Of a stretch of 64,000 nucleotides of DNA, positions 41,426 through 52,045 are shown in pieces. Made by a program: the position numbers and the translations under genes. Under the pieces are notes generated by a model. The model saw only the letters and a program-made list of their open reading frames with translations, ran no database searches and had not been told where the DNA came from. The DNA lies in assembly GCF_017654505.1 (NCBI RefSeq), contig NC_054534.1, positions 22,912,252 through 22,976,251 of the forward strand, written 5' to 3'. This DNA comes from Polyodon spathula (taxonomy: Eukaryota > Chordata > Actinopteri > Acipenseriformes > Polyodontidae). The first letter of the stretch is position 1, and the number at the start of each line of letters is the position of its first letter.

Positions 41426-44270
41426 AAAGGAAGGGGGGAGAAATCAACAAAAAAAAACAGAAGGGAGACCGCATCAAAACAAGAACAACAACTCAGGTAA
41501 GACAACCATTAAATGTGTTTATCTAAATGCTAGAAGTATCAGAAACAAAATTCTAGAACTTGAAGCTACTGCACTAACAGGTAACTATGATGTGATAGGT
41601 GTTACAGAAACGTGGTTATCTGAGAGTGATGGGGACGAATTTAATATTTGTGGGTATACACTGTATAGGAAAGACAGGCAGGACAGAAGAGGAGGAGGGG
41701 TAGCGCTATACATAAGAAACAGTCTTGAAGCCCAGGTGTTAAACCTGGACAAAGAAAATAAAACCGAATCAATATGGGTCAGAATAACAGACAAAAATTC
41801 AAAAGGCATAATAATAGGAGCATGCTATAGACCGCCAGATTCAGACGGTGAGCAAAATAATCTGTTATACAATGACATTAGAAATGTGTGTAGCAAAGGA
41901 GAAGCCATACTAATGGGGGATTTCAACTTCCCCCAAATAAAATGGGAAAACCCGGTGGGTAGCGCGAAGGATGAAATAGAAATGGTGGAAATGACAAATG
42001 ACTGCTTCCTAACACAATTTGTGAAGGCACCGACTAGAGGGGAGGCATGCCTTGATTTAGTCTTTTCAAATAACGAAGATAGAATAACTAAAACAGAGGT
42101 CAGAGAACCACTGGCAAACTCAGACCACAACATGGTCTCATTTGAAGTGTTTTTTAAATCCTCAAAAGTAAAGACTAAAGCTAAGGTTTACAATTTTAGA
42201 AAAGCAAACTATGAAGGCATGAAACAGAGACTAACAGAAGTAGATTGGAGTAAAATAGAGAAAACACCCACAGAAGAAGGATGGTTGTTCTTCAAAAACG
42301 TAGTACTAGAGGCGCAAAACAATTATATCCCTAAAGTAGACAAATCTAAATGTAAAACTAAATTGCCAAAATGGTTTAATAGATCAATTAAAAAAAATAT
42401 TCAGCGAAAAAAGGCACTTTACAGAGCATTAAAAAAGGACCAAAAAGAAAGTACACAGAAAGAGTACACAGAACTGCAAATGCAAGTCAAAAAGGAAGTT
42501 AGAAAGGCCAAGAGAGAGATAGAAATGAACATTGCTAAGGGAGCTAAAACCAATTCCAAAATGTTTTTCCAATATTACAACAGCAAGAGAACATTCAAAG
42601 AGGAGATTAAATGTTTAAGAGATACAAATGGCAAAATCGTAGATGAAGAAAAAAAAATAGCAAATATGTTAAATGATTACTTTTCACAAGTTTTTACAAA
42701 GGAAGATACTGACAACATGCCCCACATGTCATCCAGTTCCTATCCAGTTTTAAATAACTTTAGCATAACTGAGGCAGAAGTGTTAAAGGGACTAGGAGCT
42801 CTTAAAATAAACAAATCCCCTGGGCCGGATGAGATCCTCCCAGTAGTACTCAAAGAAATGAAAGAAGTAATTTACAAACCGCTAACCAAGATCATGCAGC
42901 AGTCTCTTGACACAGGGGTGGTACCGACAGACTGGAAAATTGCAAACGTAATACCGATCCACAAAAAGGGAAACAAAACTGAACCAGGTAACTACAGACC
43001 AGTAAGCCTGACTTCTATTATATGCAAACTTATGGAAACTATAATAAGATCCAAAATGGAAAATTACCTATATGGTAACAGTATCCTGGGAGACAGTCAA
43101 CATGGTTTTAGGAAAGGGAGATCGTGCCTAACTAACTTGCTTGATTTTTTTGAGGATGCAACATCGATAATGGATAATTGCAAAGCATATGACATGGTTT
43201 ATTTAGATTTCCAGAAAGCTTTTGACAAAGTCCCGCACAAAAGATTAATTCTCAAACTGAACGCAGTTGGGATTCAAGGAAACACATGTACATGGATTAG
43301 GGAGTGGTTAACATGTAGAAAACAGAAAGTACTGATTAGAGGAAAAACCTCAGAATGGAGTGTGGTAACCAGCGGTGTACCACAGGGATCAGTATTAGGT
43401 CCTCTGCTATTCCTAATCTACATTAATGATTTAGATTCTGGTATAGTAAGCAAACTTGTTAAATTTGCAGACGACACAAAAGTAGGAGGAGTGGCAAACA
43501 CTGTTGTAGCAGCAAAGGTCATTCAAAATGATCTAGACAAGATTCAGAACTGGGCAGACACATGGCAAATGACATTTAATAGAGAAAAGTGTAAGGTACT
43601 GCATGCAGGAAATAAAAATGTACATTATAAATATCATATGGGAGATATTGAAATTGGAGAAGGAATCTATGAAAAAGACCTAGGAGTTTTTGTTGACTCA
43701 GAAATGTCTTCATCTAGGCAATGTGGGGAAGCTATAAAAAAGGCTAACAAGATACTCGGATACATTGTGAAAAGTGTTGAATTTAAATCAAGGGAAGTAA
43801 TGTTAAAACTGTACAATGCACTAGTAAGACCTCATCTTGAATATTGTGTGCAGTTCTGGTCACCTCGCTATAAAAAAGATATTGCTGCTCTAGAAAGAGT
43901 GCAAAGAAGAGCGACCAGAATTATTCCGTGCTTAAAAGGCATGTCATATGCAGACAGGCTAAAAGAATTGAATCTGTTCAGTCTTGAACAAAGAAGACTA
44001 CGTGGCGACCTAATTCAAGCATTCAAAATTCTAAAAGGTATTGACAGTGTGGACGCAAGGGACTTTTTCAGCCTGAAAAAAGAAACAAGGACCAGGGGTC
44101 ACAAATGGAGTTTAGAAAAAGGGGCATTCAGAACAGAAAATAGGAGACACTTTTTTACACAGAGAATTGTGAGGGTCTGGAATCAACTCCCCAGTAATGT
44201 TGTTGAAGCTGACACCCTGGGATCCTTCAAGAAGCTGCTTGATGAGATTTTGGGATCAATAAGCTACTAA
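41421..44270 (+). CDS. CR1 ORF2 polyprotein (AP endonuclease plus reverse transcriptase)
   Basis: The frame is open from 41421, overlapping the last bases of ORF1, to the TAA at 44270. The first ATG is at 41592 (892 codons). Codons upstream of it encode LNARSIRNK, the normal start of CR1 endonuclease, so translation probably begins before 41592 or the annotated Met is internal. Numbering from Met41592: ETW near residue 6, GDFN with D110, and SDHN at 177-180 mark the apurinic-like endonuclease. The reverse transcriptase follows, with GNYRPVS, a palm motif KAFDKV, GVPQGS and FADD at 625-628. The C-terminus has the CR1-specific LEYCVQFWSP, RRATRIIP and LRGDLIQAFKILKG blocks. The enzyme nicks target DNA and primes reverse transcription there. 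No disrupting stop is present. Confidence 0.95.
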   Translation, partial: TRKEGGRNQQKKTEGRPHQNKNNNSGKTTIKCVYLNARSIRNKILELEATALTGNYDVIGVTETWLSESDGDEFNICGYTLYRKDRQDRRGGGVALYIRNSLEAQVLNLDKENKTESIWVRITDKNSKGIIIGACYRPPDSDGEQNNLLYNDIRNVCSKGEAILMGDFNFPQIKWENPVGSAKDEIEMVEMTNDCFLTQFVKAPTRGEACLDLVFSNNEDRITKTEVREPLANSDHNMVSFEVFFKSSKVKTKAKVYNFRKANYEGMKQRLTEVDWSKIEKTPTEEGWLFFKNVVLEAQNNYIPKVDKSKCKTKLPKWFNRSIKKNIQRKKALYRALKKDQKESTQKEYTELQMQVKKEVRKAKREIEMNIAKGAKTNSKMFFQYYNSKRTFKEEIKCLRDTNGKIVDEEKKIANMLNDYFSQVFTKEDTDNMPHMSSSSYPVLNNFSITEAEVLKGLGALKINKSPGPDEILPVVLKEMKEVIYKPLTKIMQQSLDTGVVPTDWKIANVIPIHKKGNKTEPGNYRPVSLTSIICKLMETIIRSKMENYLYGNSILGDSQHGFRKGRSCLTNLLDFFEDATSIMDNCKAYDMVYLDFQKAFDKVPHKRLILKLNAVGIQGNTCTWIREWLTCRKQKVLIRGKTSEWSVVTSGVPQGSVLGPLLFLIYINDLDSGIVSKLVKFADDTKVGGVANTVVAAKVIQNDLDKIQNWADTWQMTFNREKCKVLHAGNKNVHYKYHMGDIEIGEGIYEKDLGVFVDSEMSSSRQCGEAIKKANKILGYIVKSVEFKSREVMLKLYNALVRPHLEYCVQFWSPRYKKDIAALERVQRRATRIIPCLKGMSYADRLKELNLFSLEQRRLRGDLIQAFKILKGIDSVDARDFFSLKKETRTRGHKWSLEKGAFRTENRRHFFTQRIVRVWNQLPSNVVEADTLGSFKKLLDEILGSISY

Positions 44271-44350
44271 CAACCAAACGAGCAAGATGGGCCGAATGGC
44301 CTCCTCTCGTTTGTAAACTTTCTTATGTTCTTATGTTCTTATGTTCTTAT
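44271..44350 (+). other. CR1 3' UTR and 8-bp-repeat tail
   Basis: The short UTR contains GATGGGCCGAATGGCCTCC, followed by nearly four TTCTTATG repeats ending at the resumption of Tc1-like sequence. CR1 reverse transcriptases recognise such short-repeat 3' ends instead of poly-A. Confidence 0.9.
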
Positions 44351-44938
44351 CAGAAAAAAAGACTGAACAAGAATGGTGTTCATGGAAGGATAACCAGGAG
44401 GAAACCACTGCTCTCTAAAAAGAACATTGCTGCCCATCTGAAGGTCGCCAAAGAGCACATAGATGATCCACAAGACTTCTGACACAGTGTTCTCTTCACA
44501 GATAGTAGACGGTCAAAGGTAGAAATTTTTGGCCTCAATGAGAAACATTATGTTTGGCAAAAAATTAACACTGCGTTCAAACAGAAGAACCTTATCCTAA
44601 CCGCCAAGCATGTTGGTGGGAGTGTGATGGTTTGGGGCTGCTTTGCTGCCTCAGGACCTAGACGGCTTGCCATCATTAACACAACCATGAATTCTGCATT
44701 GTATCAGAAGATTCTAGAGGAGAATGTCAGGCCATCCATCCATGAGCTGCAGCGGAACCGAAAGTGGGTCATGCAGCAAGACAATAATCCTAAACATACA
44801 AGCAGATCTGCAAAAGAATGGCTGCAGAAGAAGAAATTCAGTGTTTTAGAATGGCCTAGTCAAAGTCTGGACCTAAACCCCATCGAAATATTGTAGCAGG
44901 ACCTTAAGCGAGCTGTCCATGCAAGGAAACCCTCAAAT
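44351..44938 (+). mobile_element. Tc1-like transposon, right half, 3'-truncated
   Basis: Continues the transposase interrupted at 34312. The right inverted repeat is absent: after a block reading ARKPSN near 44920-44935, sequence changes to unrelated DNA. Confidence 0.88.
44351..44938 (+). pseudogene. Tc1-like transposase catalytic half, broken
   Basis: All three catalytic acids can be seen: the first Asp in FTDSRR near 44500, the second in QQDNNPKHT near 44780, and Glu in DLNPIEIL near 44885. The family pattern DD34E is thus retained in residues. The reading frame is broken by a stop in the DF(stop)H position near 44480 and a stop straight after IEIL at 44893. The C-terminus is lost. This copy was probably already decaying or has decayed since the CR1 inserted. 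Confidence 0.88.
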
Positions 44939-45428
44939 GTATGAGACTAGGATGCGATTGTGGTTTGCTTCGGTAAAAAGGAGAGGAATCAATTCTCCCG
45001 TTCTGCTAAGATCGGTAAGCCTGTTTGCATTGTCTACTCCCAATGTATATTTTGTCTTCGTTGTTTTGTGTGGATTTGTTGTTCATTATTGTATTGGTAA
45101 TTTGTAGGGAAGACTGTGCAGAGTGTGCTGTCTAGGTCTACACAACCACGTTTTGCCTGAGGTAAATTTTGTTTTCTTATTTTTTATTATACATTTTCTT
45201 AAGTAATTGATGCATTTTAATATAGTTATGATGTGTGATTCCTGGGGAATTATCTTGGGTTATATTTTATTGTATATATGTAATTTGTTGCAAAGTAATA
45301 CAAGTCAGTCTTATAGATATTTTATTGAGGTTAAAATTCTGTAAAGGTGTTTTCTAAACAGATAATGTAATGATAAAATATGTGCAGGATAGCACAGTGA
45401 TTAATGTATTTGCTGTTTATAAAATGTG

Positions 45429-45431
<3 letters not shown>
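44939..45431. other. Unassigned DNA inside the composite locus
   Basis: Lies between the truncated Tc1-like half and the right direct repeat. No domain was recognised. It may belong to the outer LTR element. Confidence 0.3.

Positions 45432-45503
<72 letters not shown>
45432..45503. repeat. (TA)n(TG)n microsatellite
   Basis: About 25 TA units followed by about 10 TG units, immediately before the right direct repeat. Confidence 0.95.
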
Positions 45504-45507
45504 ACCG

Positions 45508-46211
45508 TTGTGGAAGTTGCTCACTGAGCAGTTGCCATTATGTTAATGCTATAGTAATATGTGTTTGATTTATAATCCAGGAACACTAAGGATTTCTGTT
45601 TGATGTTATGCTCTATGACGCAGATTAAATGGGTGTTTCATTATTGACAGCTATTAAACTAGTGACATTTATATACACTTATTGCACCTTGAGATTTTGC
45701 GTGTGCTTTGCATGTTTGTGTTATACAAATCCAGTTGATGTTTTAAGATTAAGCTTTGGGTACTGTTTGTGGTACTGATATTTTGCCATTCTATTGCACC
45801 ACCACAGTTAGTGTTTTCTTTACTATAGAATGTTATCACTTTTGTATAATTATCTAATATCGAATACTATCAGTTGTGTATAATTACTGTGCCTTGCTAG
45901 GTTGTTTTAGTACTATATCGCTCTACTCAGTGATCTGGCTGGTTACTGTTTGCTTACTTTGTTTGAATTGCATAATATACATTTTGAATTTTTCTATTCA
46001 TAGTTTTACTGTTTTCTAATAAATAGTTCCATTGGGGCAATATGAACTGCATTCATGTCTATGTCTTTCATTTAATTGAAGGGACTCTGTGTTGGGGATT
46101 AATAGTTAACTGGGTAAAAATGTCCCTTATATAATTATAGCATCTGGGAAGGGTGGCATGGTCAACTATCTTATGTCTGATTCATGGTTAGACTGGGTCT
46201 GGGGTGCTACA
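45508..46211 (+). mobile_element. Candidate 3' LTR (right direct repeat plus downstream part)
   Basis: The first 190 bp match 33022-33215. The block can be bounded TGTGGAAG...GGGTGCTACA, giving TG...CA ends and about 700 bp. AATAAA at 46018-46023 would be its polyadenylation signal. No flanking duplication was found and the left copy is much shorter, so LTR identity is tentative. Confidence 0.45.
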
Positions 46212-48799
46212 TTTGTATATATACAATTTACCTTGGCTCAGATTCTTAAAACAGTTTACTCCAAATTGTTCTGTCATTTCCACACATTCCTCTTTGAATC
46301 TGTAATGTTCCTAACCCCTATTGTATAGCACATGACTTGGATGAAAGTACAGTTGAATATTCAAGAAGATGGTGTTTTAATGTGTTGAGGTTGACTTTGT
46401 TTAGAAACAAGTACAGTAACCTTTGAATGCTTCTGATAATAAAAACAGTCACAGTTAACATATTTTACAAGTAATACAATATGGCGCAAAAACATGTTTT
46501 TGGCCCTGTTAAAATCACCTTGTTCTGAGTCCACTAGAGGGACCCATGATGCTTAAGGCTGCCATCAAGGCAGGGCCGCAGGACACCTTTGTATACAACA
46601 CAGGTAGCAATTGTATTACATGGCAGGATTCGTTGATAGAAAAAATAGCAGAAACAAATATACACAATTGTAATCTGTAGTAAAGGAGCTGTATCTTTAC
46701 AGTATTATTTTACATACATTTTAAATGTCAAGCCCTTCTGCACATGAATCAGGCCACTTTGAATCATAAGGTTGAATATATGCTGTTTTGGGTAGTTATC
46801 TGCATGGTGACATCAATTAACAGTAATTCGAGTAATTACATCTATGACAAATTTCGCTTTAATCTTTCCTCCCCTGATGACTTTTATCTAATTAACCTTC
46901 CTCTGTATATGCACTCAGTTTTTACTGCTTTAAATTACACTAGCTGAAAACAGCACTGGCCAGCCCTCTGCTACACACTAGTTTACTCAGCTGAATAACA
47001 GCCACTTTGGAGGATGCAAACAGCCTCATTAAATGTTGGCCTTTGTGTGCTGCATTGTAGAAATGAATTCAAAGCCTCCATTGTTTAACAAGTCAAACAA
47101 TCAAAGGAGAATGTGAAGGGAAATGCCTACTTATGCTGCATAAAGCAGCAGCTGCCAGCCATGCACAATGTTTATGGTTCCTAAATCCAGAGTCTACGTG
47201 CAGAGCTGGTTAGCCTTTCAGCTGTGGTGACGAAATGCCTCACATTGCTTCCTGGAATAGAAGGCTGATTTAAAAAAAAAAAAAAAAAAAAAAAACACTG
47301 TTCATTTCACCAAAGTTTATAGATAAACCCAACACTGCAAGCTGAAGTAACAGGATTGCTGTAATTATATCATATGCTCTACACCAGCCAGCTTCAGTAT
47401 AATCTGCAAACAGACAAAAGCGGCCAAAACAAACACAGAAAAAGATAATGAAACTGGTTATGCTTCAGATTGTCCAGAATATCCAATAAGCAAATATCAA
47501 CCTGTCATACAAAAGCAGTTAAATACAATATAGAATTCAAATTAACACAGGTATTCCTGAATTGTAATTCCAAGTGACCTACTGTAAATGTAGAACAATA
47601 TGCATCTGTGATACAGTGATGTAGAATAAATCTTGTTGCCTGGGCTTTGATCAAATCTGACCATCCCTGTCTAGAGATACTTGAAAATACATAGAAAAAT
47701 GCAATTGTTAATTAAGTTTGAGCTCTTTCCTGTCCATTGTAACAAGTGTGCAGGGACAGCATGTCATTTATATTTACATAATGTGCAGGGGGCTTGAAGC
47801 TATTGGGTATTTTATTCATTATTGTCTTGGGAGAACAAGAATATAATGGTGAGTGTTCACTAATCCCTGCAGTGTCTCTAATTCTGCTGTATGATGGGTT
47901 CCATGGCAACCGAGAGTGTCTCTGACTTGACCCAGTTCTCTACCTGGTTGCAATAAACTTGTCGTTTCCATAATCAAATTCAGTATGTATAACTAGTGTG
48001 GCACTGAATCAGAATTATTGACAGATTCTGGTTAAACAGACTATTATTGATGATGCTAAACACGTTATTTCCTAGTTCAATCATATCCATGTTGTTGGTG
48101 GTAACAGGGATATGATTGATGTGAACATGCAGTAGTTCAATTTGAAATTAAGTTTACATATCAGCTTATTATGTGAATTGTCTGAATAAAACAAAAGGGT
48201 AATAAAGAAAGTGTTTCAATCACGGAGACAAAAAAGCATGTGCACTTTTAGCAGAGATTCTGTTAAACATGAATCTGGTTCTAATACAGCTCTTTTTGTC
48301 TATACTGGAGGTTCTCAAACATTTTCTAGCAGTGGTCCTCACTTTACTACTTCACTGTTGTAAACTAAACCCAGCATAAATTTGACAAATTGTCTTTTTG
48401 TACAGTGTGGTGTATGTCAGTGCACTTGCAATAACTCTAAACAATGCTGCACAAATAAACACACAATTTGCTAAATGTTGCAATTTTTAAGTAATTGGGT
48501 ACACTCTTGCACACAGGTACCCAACTACACTGCTGACCAATACCCACCCTTGCTGGTCAAGACCATTACAACTAATGAATTTATATAGTTAATATAGCTA
48601 CACTTTTTGCTTTGGTTCCTATTGAAACATTTTAAATTAACTATTTTACAAATCTCAAAATATTATGGATTTGCATATTTTACTTAGGTAACAAGGTGCA
48701 CCAGCAGAGGCACATAGACAAAACAGATGAAAAAAAATCCATCACCCACAATACTTTTGTATTATAATTTCTGTGGAAACTGAAAATAAAATTAAATGA

Positions 48800-48869
<70 letters not shown>

Positions 48870-50299
48870 AATATATATATAGATATAAAGGTAAGCTGTA
48901 GAGTCCAACAGTCATAATTTTAATTAAATGTTACTAATGTCGATTTAGACACAATTGGCATAACATATTAGCAAACTCCCACTACTGCAACATGTCAAGG
49001 ACTCTTAATATGAATATCCAATGAAATGCACTGTATAGCAATTCCATTTCATATGTCTTTGCTCTTACACACAAGACCCAGGTGAGAAGGGGTGGGTAAG
49101 GGAGTTGTATCTGCATGTCGGTTTCAATACATCGGTTTCAACACAGTGCTGGTGGACTATCTCAAGGTCTATTAAATGTAGTCTTTTCTTAAGTCCTTTA
49201 AGCCATTCAACCCTAGATTTTTCATCTGAGGCTAACATCAGGCTGGTGTTCAAACTTTAAACAATACAAATTACTGGGGTAAAACCACAATAAAGTAAAC
49301 TAAACTTTCAACATAATTCCCCTTTCAATGTCTCCACAAGCTCCAAATCCACCTATGGTAGCCACTTATTTCACGTTAACAGCTGTTGCTGCACTGTAAA
49401 TAGCATGAAAAAGGAAAGGACCTGAATTAAGAAGAAAAAACTAAACCATCAGCACAGAATTCTTCTGGTGAAAAAGCTTTCAGTTGTGAATACAGCTGTT
49501 CACTTTTCATGTCTGCTATTTTGGGTTTGTCTGTGATGCTAAAAATAGAACCAAGTTAATACTCTCTGTGGAAACGCTGTCAGCTTCTCTTGCCAGGACC
49601 AAAAGAAATCCATCAGCTGCTCTGTGCAGTTGAGTAACTACACCCTTGTGATTTTTAGGAAAGCTTTTAAGAAGAGGCGCAATCAAATCTGTTTAAAGTC
49701 ATAGCATCGACAAATTACCATCTGCTATTATAGTTTGCAGACTGCCTTCTACAGTGAGAGCAGTGTATTCCTTTGTGTATAATTACAGTCTATAATAAGA
49801 TGTAAACTTAAATGGTTTCCATGGTCAGATATCTGTAGTTCACAGTTTTTAAAGCAATCTTTGAACATATACATTTTAATTAAAAGCCAATGGCTGGAGA
49901 ACTTGCAATAATATCATTATGATTATAATACAGGGTTTTAATGGGCAATAATCATATTTTAAAGGATATATTTAAACCTGATCAAATATGTTAATTATTA
50001 ATTACACTTAGAACTGCTAATTTTAATGGACATTTAGTATAAAAGAGCACACAGAATTCAAATAACAAGCCTGATTAAACCCTGATTAAAGTTGTTGCTG
50101 TCTGCACTCTGTTACTCTAGACTTGTTATAGTAGTATAACACTGTATGCACATTTTCTTGGTCAACTAATTCTCCCCTGAAATTGGCCTTATAAATACGG
50201 TAACTTGACAGATTATTTAATGGCCACAAATTACTTTAACAATTATAATGTGTATTTTTTTAAATAAAGATTTAGATATGACAGCTGTCAAAATAATAC
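46212..50299. other. Intergenic DNA, little recognised
   Basis: Contains a poly-A run at about 47270-47295 and a (TA)n microsatellite at about 48799-48886. A weak hAT-end-like motif (ggttctcaaaca near 48310) is too short to call. No gene found. Confidence 0.4.
48799..48886. repeat. (TA)n microsatellite, interrupted
   Basis: TA dinucleotides with a few single-base interruptions. Confidence 0.93.
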
Positions 50300-50429
50300 T
50301 GTAACAAACCTGGGTCTGCTGTAACCACATTTTGGAAGATTATGTGACCCAGTCAAAGGTTTAACCACAACAGGTGTTCAAGGATGTCAGAGATGGAAGA
50401 ATTGCCACCAATCATTGATCGCTGCACTT

Positions 50430-50820
50430 GATGAGGAGGCTCAGAAGTGCATCCTTACGTTATCGACAGGAGAGAGGAGAGATTATACGGCCCTGGCGAG
50501 GGCATTGGAACAACAATTCAGGTGAGCTGCCTCCAGCTTCACACATGTGACTCAGTTGAAGAAGTGATTGAAACAACCCAGCGAGTCCCTGGGGGCCTTG
50601 TGAAATGATATCCCCGTCCTCATCCACCAAACATACTCTGAGCTAGCGCCGGTGCCTAAAGACAGTCAGGGCAGTGATGCTGGGTCACTTCCTGTTGCAA
50701 GAGCCCAAGACCCTGCAGGACAACATCAGCGAGGCACGTCGACTGGAAGGAATACTGGCACTGATCCGGACCACCCCACATCGCCTACTGTCTGCTCGTC
50801 AGGCTGAGATAGAATAAAGG
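50430..50820 (+). pseudogene. Gypsy gag fragment
   Basis: Degenerate codons give a pattern of acidic and Leu-rich segments, such as ERRDYTALARALEQQF near 50475-50520 when frames are followed by eye. This resembles the gag of the chromodomain-type Gypsy elements common in fish. Several stops and frameshifts interrupt it. Confidence 0.5.
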
Positions 50821-51149
50821 AAGGCAAAAGACAGGCAGTCCACCTCTACCTGGCTTCCAGAACTTATCACTTGTTCCTGGCCAGGTCCCTGCACACGCCT
50901 GTGTTGGGGCTGTGGACAACCGGGGCACCTGCGCCAGCCTTGGGAAATGGCATGGGGCCCATACCAAATTCCCAGCATCCCTGTCAACAACCAACATTAC
51001 AGCTGGGGAAGTGGGGCTCCACTCCTCCCAGAAGCAGTTGACCGCCTCACAGCACCACTACTGCAGCCACTGCCAGCCAGAGAAGCCCAACAGTACAGCC
51101 AAGGGAGAGTGGCTTCACTCCCCCCAGAAGTAGCTGATACACGACCTTG

Positions 51150-51340
51150 GTCGACAGTGATGCTAGTGTGACACGATGTGTGGCGGGTCCAACTCAAGCC
51201 GACGATGATGTAGCTCCATGATGATCCAGGTGCAAGGCAAGATGGTGAGCCACCTCGTGTGGGTAGCTGCAGTACAGGACCCCTGCATCTTCAGTTTGGA
51301 CTTCTTGAGAAGCTGCCTCTCGTCCTCTGCAGTACAGGAC
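51150..51340 (+). pseudogene. Gypsy protease-region fragment
   Basis: Codons near 51155 give a DSDASV block where retroviral-type proteases have DSG/DTG. Further on, VSHLVWVAAVQDPCIFSLDF (near 51245-51305) matches the conserved strand before RT in fish Gypsy elements. Frame changes separate the two parts. Confidence 0.55.
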
Positions 51341-51479
51341 TACCTGCTGCGATAGTGTTCGGCTGGCTGCCGGGCCACTCTGCTGAACCACCTGGACCGG
51401 AATATGCCAGGCTGCTGCAGGACTGCTCACAGCTTTGCCAGGAACCAGTTACAGGCTGTGGGCTGCATGCAGAAAATAA

Positions 51480-51747
51480 ATTACAACACCAGGGTACGAG
51501 GGAGGCACTTCACAGTGGCGGAGCTGGTCTGAGTATAAAGCCCCAATGGAATCAGGGCCACTGCCCCAAGCTGGACAGCCACTGGCTACGACCTTCCAGC
51601 AAACGTATCAGTGAGGTCACCTACAGGATCCAGCTACCACCCAGAGGACGGCAGATGGTATTCCACTGGGATCAGCTCGCTCCCTACCAAGGACGGGACC
51701 CTGTGCAGCCCAGCACAATAGCACCTGCCTCCCCCTTACCTGACTAA
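51480..51747 (+). pseudogene. Gypsy integrase C-terminal fragment
   Basis: The open frame ends with SEVTYRIQLPPRGRQMVFHW followed by DQLAPYQG. This corresponds to the small beta-barrel after the integrase core, where Gypsy proteins typically read VxYxIQ...VHxxRLKPY. The RT, RNase H and integrase catalytic core are missing between this and the protease fragment. Confidence 0.65.
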
Positions 51748-52045
51748 CAGTCCTGCTTCGCCACACTTCAGCCTTGTCGTTTTGACAGTCCCCCTCCACC
51801 TGGACTTGACAGACCGCCACCTTCAGACGCAAGGAGCCCAGGGTTACCTGGGCAGCCAAGACCCCAACACCAGCGAAGACTCCCACGTCATTTACGGGAC
51901 TTTGTTGTTCCCCTCGGGGACGAGGGACTTTAATGGGGTAGCTTTGCAATGACCCTGGGTCTTCTGTAACCACATTCAGCTCAGTCGGGGTAATTAACAG
52001 ATAAGCTGGAGCCAGCTCAGTTGTCACACCATCCACAGTTTGGTT

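Larger units (their letters stand above)
34313..44350 (+). mobile_element. Complete CR1-clade LINE with tandem-monomer 5' region
   Basis: The order is about 22 monomers of ~271 bp, a short unique leader, a poly-A run (about 40447-40469), ORF1, ORF2, a short 3' UTR (GATGGGCCGAATGGCCTCCT near 44286) and a tail of nearly four TTCTTATG units. An 8-bp-unit tail instead of poly-A and the RT type place it in the CR1 clade. Both ORFs are open, so the copy may be competent or only recently inactivated. Insertion was into a Tc1-like transposase: flanks 'actcaacta' and 'cagaaaaaaagactg' read continuously once the element is removed. No target-site duplication longer than 1-2 bp is visible, which is common in CR1. 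Confidence 0.95.
33022..46211 (+). mobile_element. Composite nested locus: LTR element / Tc1-like / CR1
   Basis: Three layers are visible. The outer layer is an LTR-type retroelement remnant whose roughly 195-bp direct repeat occurs at 33022-33215 and 45508-45697, with an integrase fragment inside. The middle layer is a Tc1-like transposon (33657-34312 plus 44351-44938), whose two halves join at the transposase. The inner layer is a complete CR1 LINE (34313-44350). The order of insertion follows from which layer interrupts which. The assignment of the outermost layer is the least certain. Confidence 0.65.
50300..52045 (+). mobile_element. Internally deleted Ty3/Gypsy retrotransposon
   Basis: The left end TGTAACAAACCTGGGTCTGC and the right block TGCAATGACCCTGGGTCTTC (51945) are copies of the same LTR start, both followed by TGTAACCACATT. 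A purine-rich tract (GGGGACGAGGGACTTTAATG) lies just before the right copy, as a polypurine primer site should. Between them lie gag, protease and integrase C-terminal traces in the expected order. At about 1.7 kb it is far smaller than a full Gypsy element, so most of pol is deleted. Confidence 0.78.

Noticed and set aside
48300..48400. A second hAT MITE from 'ggttctcaaaca'
   Set aside because: Only about 12 bp match and no partner end was found.
51197..52036. Minus-strand frames across the Gypsy remnant
   Set aside because: Gag, protease and integrase traces are on the + strand; these are shadows in G+C-rich sequence.
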